From Cymbidium sinense (taxonomy: Eukaryota; Streptophyta; Magnoliopsida; Asparagales; Orchidaceae): a DNA stretch of 64,000 nt. Positions 62,588-64,000 of this stretch are shown piece after piece. The position numbers were made by a program, and so were the translations under genes. Where the stretch lies: assembly GCA_021442155.1 (NCBI GenBank), contig CM038216.1, forward strand, positions 160,379,983 to 160,443,982, in the 5' to 3' direction. The notes under the pieces are model-generated. The model was not told the origin of the DNA. It did not search any database and saw nothing but the letters and a program-made list of their open reading frames with translations. The first letter of the stretch is position 1. Each line of letters opens with the position of its first letter.

Positions 62588-62900
62588 TGTCGGTATTATA
62601 GAAAAATAGAAAAGAAATTAAACTAGAGAAATACATGTTGTAAATCTTGAATCGGATAACACAAGCAGATCCGGGGAGAGGCATTCAAGGACGAGCTTTA
62701 GTATCGAGCTTTAATAGGATGAGCATAGAAAATCCTCTGAGATAATTTATGTTACTTCAAGATGCTTTGATGATGGGTTAAATTTGACATCATGCATGAT
62801 AGGAGAGGCAAACATGTTTTTGTCCTGTGGATGGGAGATTATTAAGAATTGAACATTTAGTAGGGACGACTCACAATGACAAGAGGTGTGGTGAATCAAA
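62588..62900 (-). repeat. Putative 5' LTR of the second copia element
   Basis: See the 3' copy. Identity is clear for about 35 bases and again for a block near 62682; between them about 65 bases are present here and missing in the other copy. The right edge is a guess. Confidence 0.35.
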
Positions 62901-64000
62901 TTGGACTTTGCAATTGTTCTCTCAGCTTTTCTAGGGATAGATGAAATCTTTTATTGACAAGATTGTTGCAGTGAAAAGCATAATTGCTTATAGAAGTGAT
63001 TGTTGACACATGTGTCATAAGTCAAGTCAAGTCTACAATCAAATTGACGGACTTGAGGTGGCGATGAGCGAGCTCAAAATATCTGACGTCACCGAAAATG
63101 GTTGAAACGACCTCTGATCGACAAACAGACTTCACCATCACATTCAAAATATCGAAATTGATCGAAATATAAATATTACAAAATCTAACGAGCAATTGAT
63201 TAAGCGCTATCAATGTGTTGGCGCATATCGTCGAAGAAGCTGATGATTCCGCATCATTTCAAATTGATCATCCTTAGCATCAAAATATCAAAACCTATTA
63301 AATAAGACTATTCACACTCAATTCAGAAGAGTCTGCGTGAATATCGAGCGGTCGGAAATAATAGCTTTTGAAGCGAAAGTCGATTTGATCGAATTCTAAA
63401 TGACCTCCAATTAAATGTGCGTTGTTGCATGTCAAATTACCTGAATGACATTCAATTTGATTAAATGCTTAAAATTTTGTCAAAATTAACACAAATTTCG
63501 AGAAAAATCAACCTAATCATCTTCTAATTGCATCTAATCAACTTCTTGGAACTTGTAGCCACCCTCATCCACAATCAGCCACCCATGGCAGCCAATTGGA
63601 AGCTGCCACATATGGCCCTCCCATGTGCAGCCGAACCCTCCTCTATTTCTGCTCTTCTCCTTTTGGCGATTAAAAAATTCTTTTTCTCCTAGCTGAAGGA
63701 ACGAGCTCCCTATCCGGTCATCACACATGCGCTGGCCGAACAGAAAATCTGAAGCCCATCTCTCATTCCCCTGCTATCCCATCCCAATTGAAGCATTCCA
63801 TTCATGCCAAATTCTTGTCCTCCTACTCAAAGCGCTACTGAATAGTTTCGTAGGTTGCGATTGGAACGAAGGCAACGACGGATGGGATTCACAGTTCTGA
63901 AGAAGATGGCGAACTCCGAAGCTCCGTCTTTCTTCCCCTCCTACTCTGTTCCCATTAGTAAATTTGGATTTAACCTTGTACGACATTAGCAGATAACACA
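62901..64000. other. Unassigned, GC-richer stretch at the right edge
   Basis: Base composition rises towards 63530-63990 (words such as gccacccatggcagcc, gaacgaggagctcc-like runs). Open frames at 63534-63728 and 63774-63986 (minus) show no domain and sit back to front with low-complexity bias. The look is like the GC-rich zone of an LTR or a gene flank. Sequence beyond the window is needed to tell. Confidence 0.35.

Larger units (their letters stand above)
58829..62900 (-). mobile_element. Second Ty1/copia element, strongly decayed
   Basis: Minus strand, copia domain order gag-PR-IN-RT-RNase H from 62330 down to 59150. Possible LTR starts: tgttgggtattatggaaaaa (58829) and tgtcggtattatagaaaaat (62588), each followed by tagaaaagaaat. 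A block gatctaatactaccc (about 62552) left of the second one could be a worn initiator-Met primer site read on the minus strand. The LTR bodies diverge after about 60 bases by indels, so the outer limits are uncertain. It is a different copia lineage from the one at 21561-30684 (other zinc knuckle, other protease core). Confidence 0.75.

Noticed and set aside
63534..63986. Host gene fragment at the right edge
   Set aside because: Frames lack any recognisable domain and exon signals could not be confirmed; the composition also fits an LTR GC-rich zone.

Overview
The window looks like intergenic, repeat-dominated nuclear DNA of a flowering plant with a large, AT-rich genome. Nearly everything that can be identified is a transposable element or its remains: giant-LTR Ty3/gypsy elements of the Tat/Ogre type, two Ty1/copia elements, an L1-type LINE with zf-RVT and DUF4283 domains, an RTE-type LINE remnant, a MITE and a possible tRNA-derived SINE. 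I found no convincing host gene, rRNA or tRNA gene. Species cannot be named from the sequence.

Layout. (1) 1-5019: the 3' three quarters of a giant LTR, plus strand (copy A), followed by 0.6 kb of unassigned DNA. (2) 5641-37385: one Tat-like gypsy element with a 5.84 kb 5' LTR (copy B), a degenerate tRNA-type primer site, a decayed internal region with a protease motif and a long imperfect tandem array, a polypurine tract and a 3' LTR (copy C). Copy C has been split twice: by a 9.1 kb copia element on the minus strand (21561-30684) and by a 5.1 kb LINE on the plus strand (31610-36749). (3) 37391-42200: a short remnant and a further LTR-like, non-coding block (copy G). (4) 42220-44160: MITE with an (AT)n tract, RTE remnant, GA microsatellite, tRNA-like/SINE remnant. 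(5) 44152-56600: a giant solo LTR on the minus strand (copy D/F) split by a second solo LTR of a different subfamily (copy E, 46158-52764), the latter with a clean 5-bp target duplication. (6) 56820-58190: a small inverted-repeat element with an unexplained 107-codon ORF in its loop. (7) 58829 to about 62900: a second, badly decayed copia element, minus strand. (8) 62900-64000: unassigned, more GC-rich.

How the parts relate. The long direct and inverted similarities across the window (1-5 kb against 46-52 kb; 5.6-11.5 kb against 17.5-37.4 kb and 44-56 kb) are explained by one family of 5.6-6.6 kb LTRs. Most copies carry a hairpin at the 5' terminus, a core promoter about 1.4 kb before the 3' end, and the 3' end GTGGTGTCCCA. 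Two subfamilies exist: A/E, which carry tandem copies of a roughly 250-bp module, and B/C/D-F. Nesting gives a relative order: B/C is older than the copia and LINE inside C, and D/F is older than E. All coding regions are broken by stops, frameshifts or lost catalytic residues, so nothing here looks autonomously active.

Limits. All alignments were made by eye; percentages and ages were not computed. Family names rest on motifs and architecture rather than on a database search.
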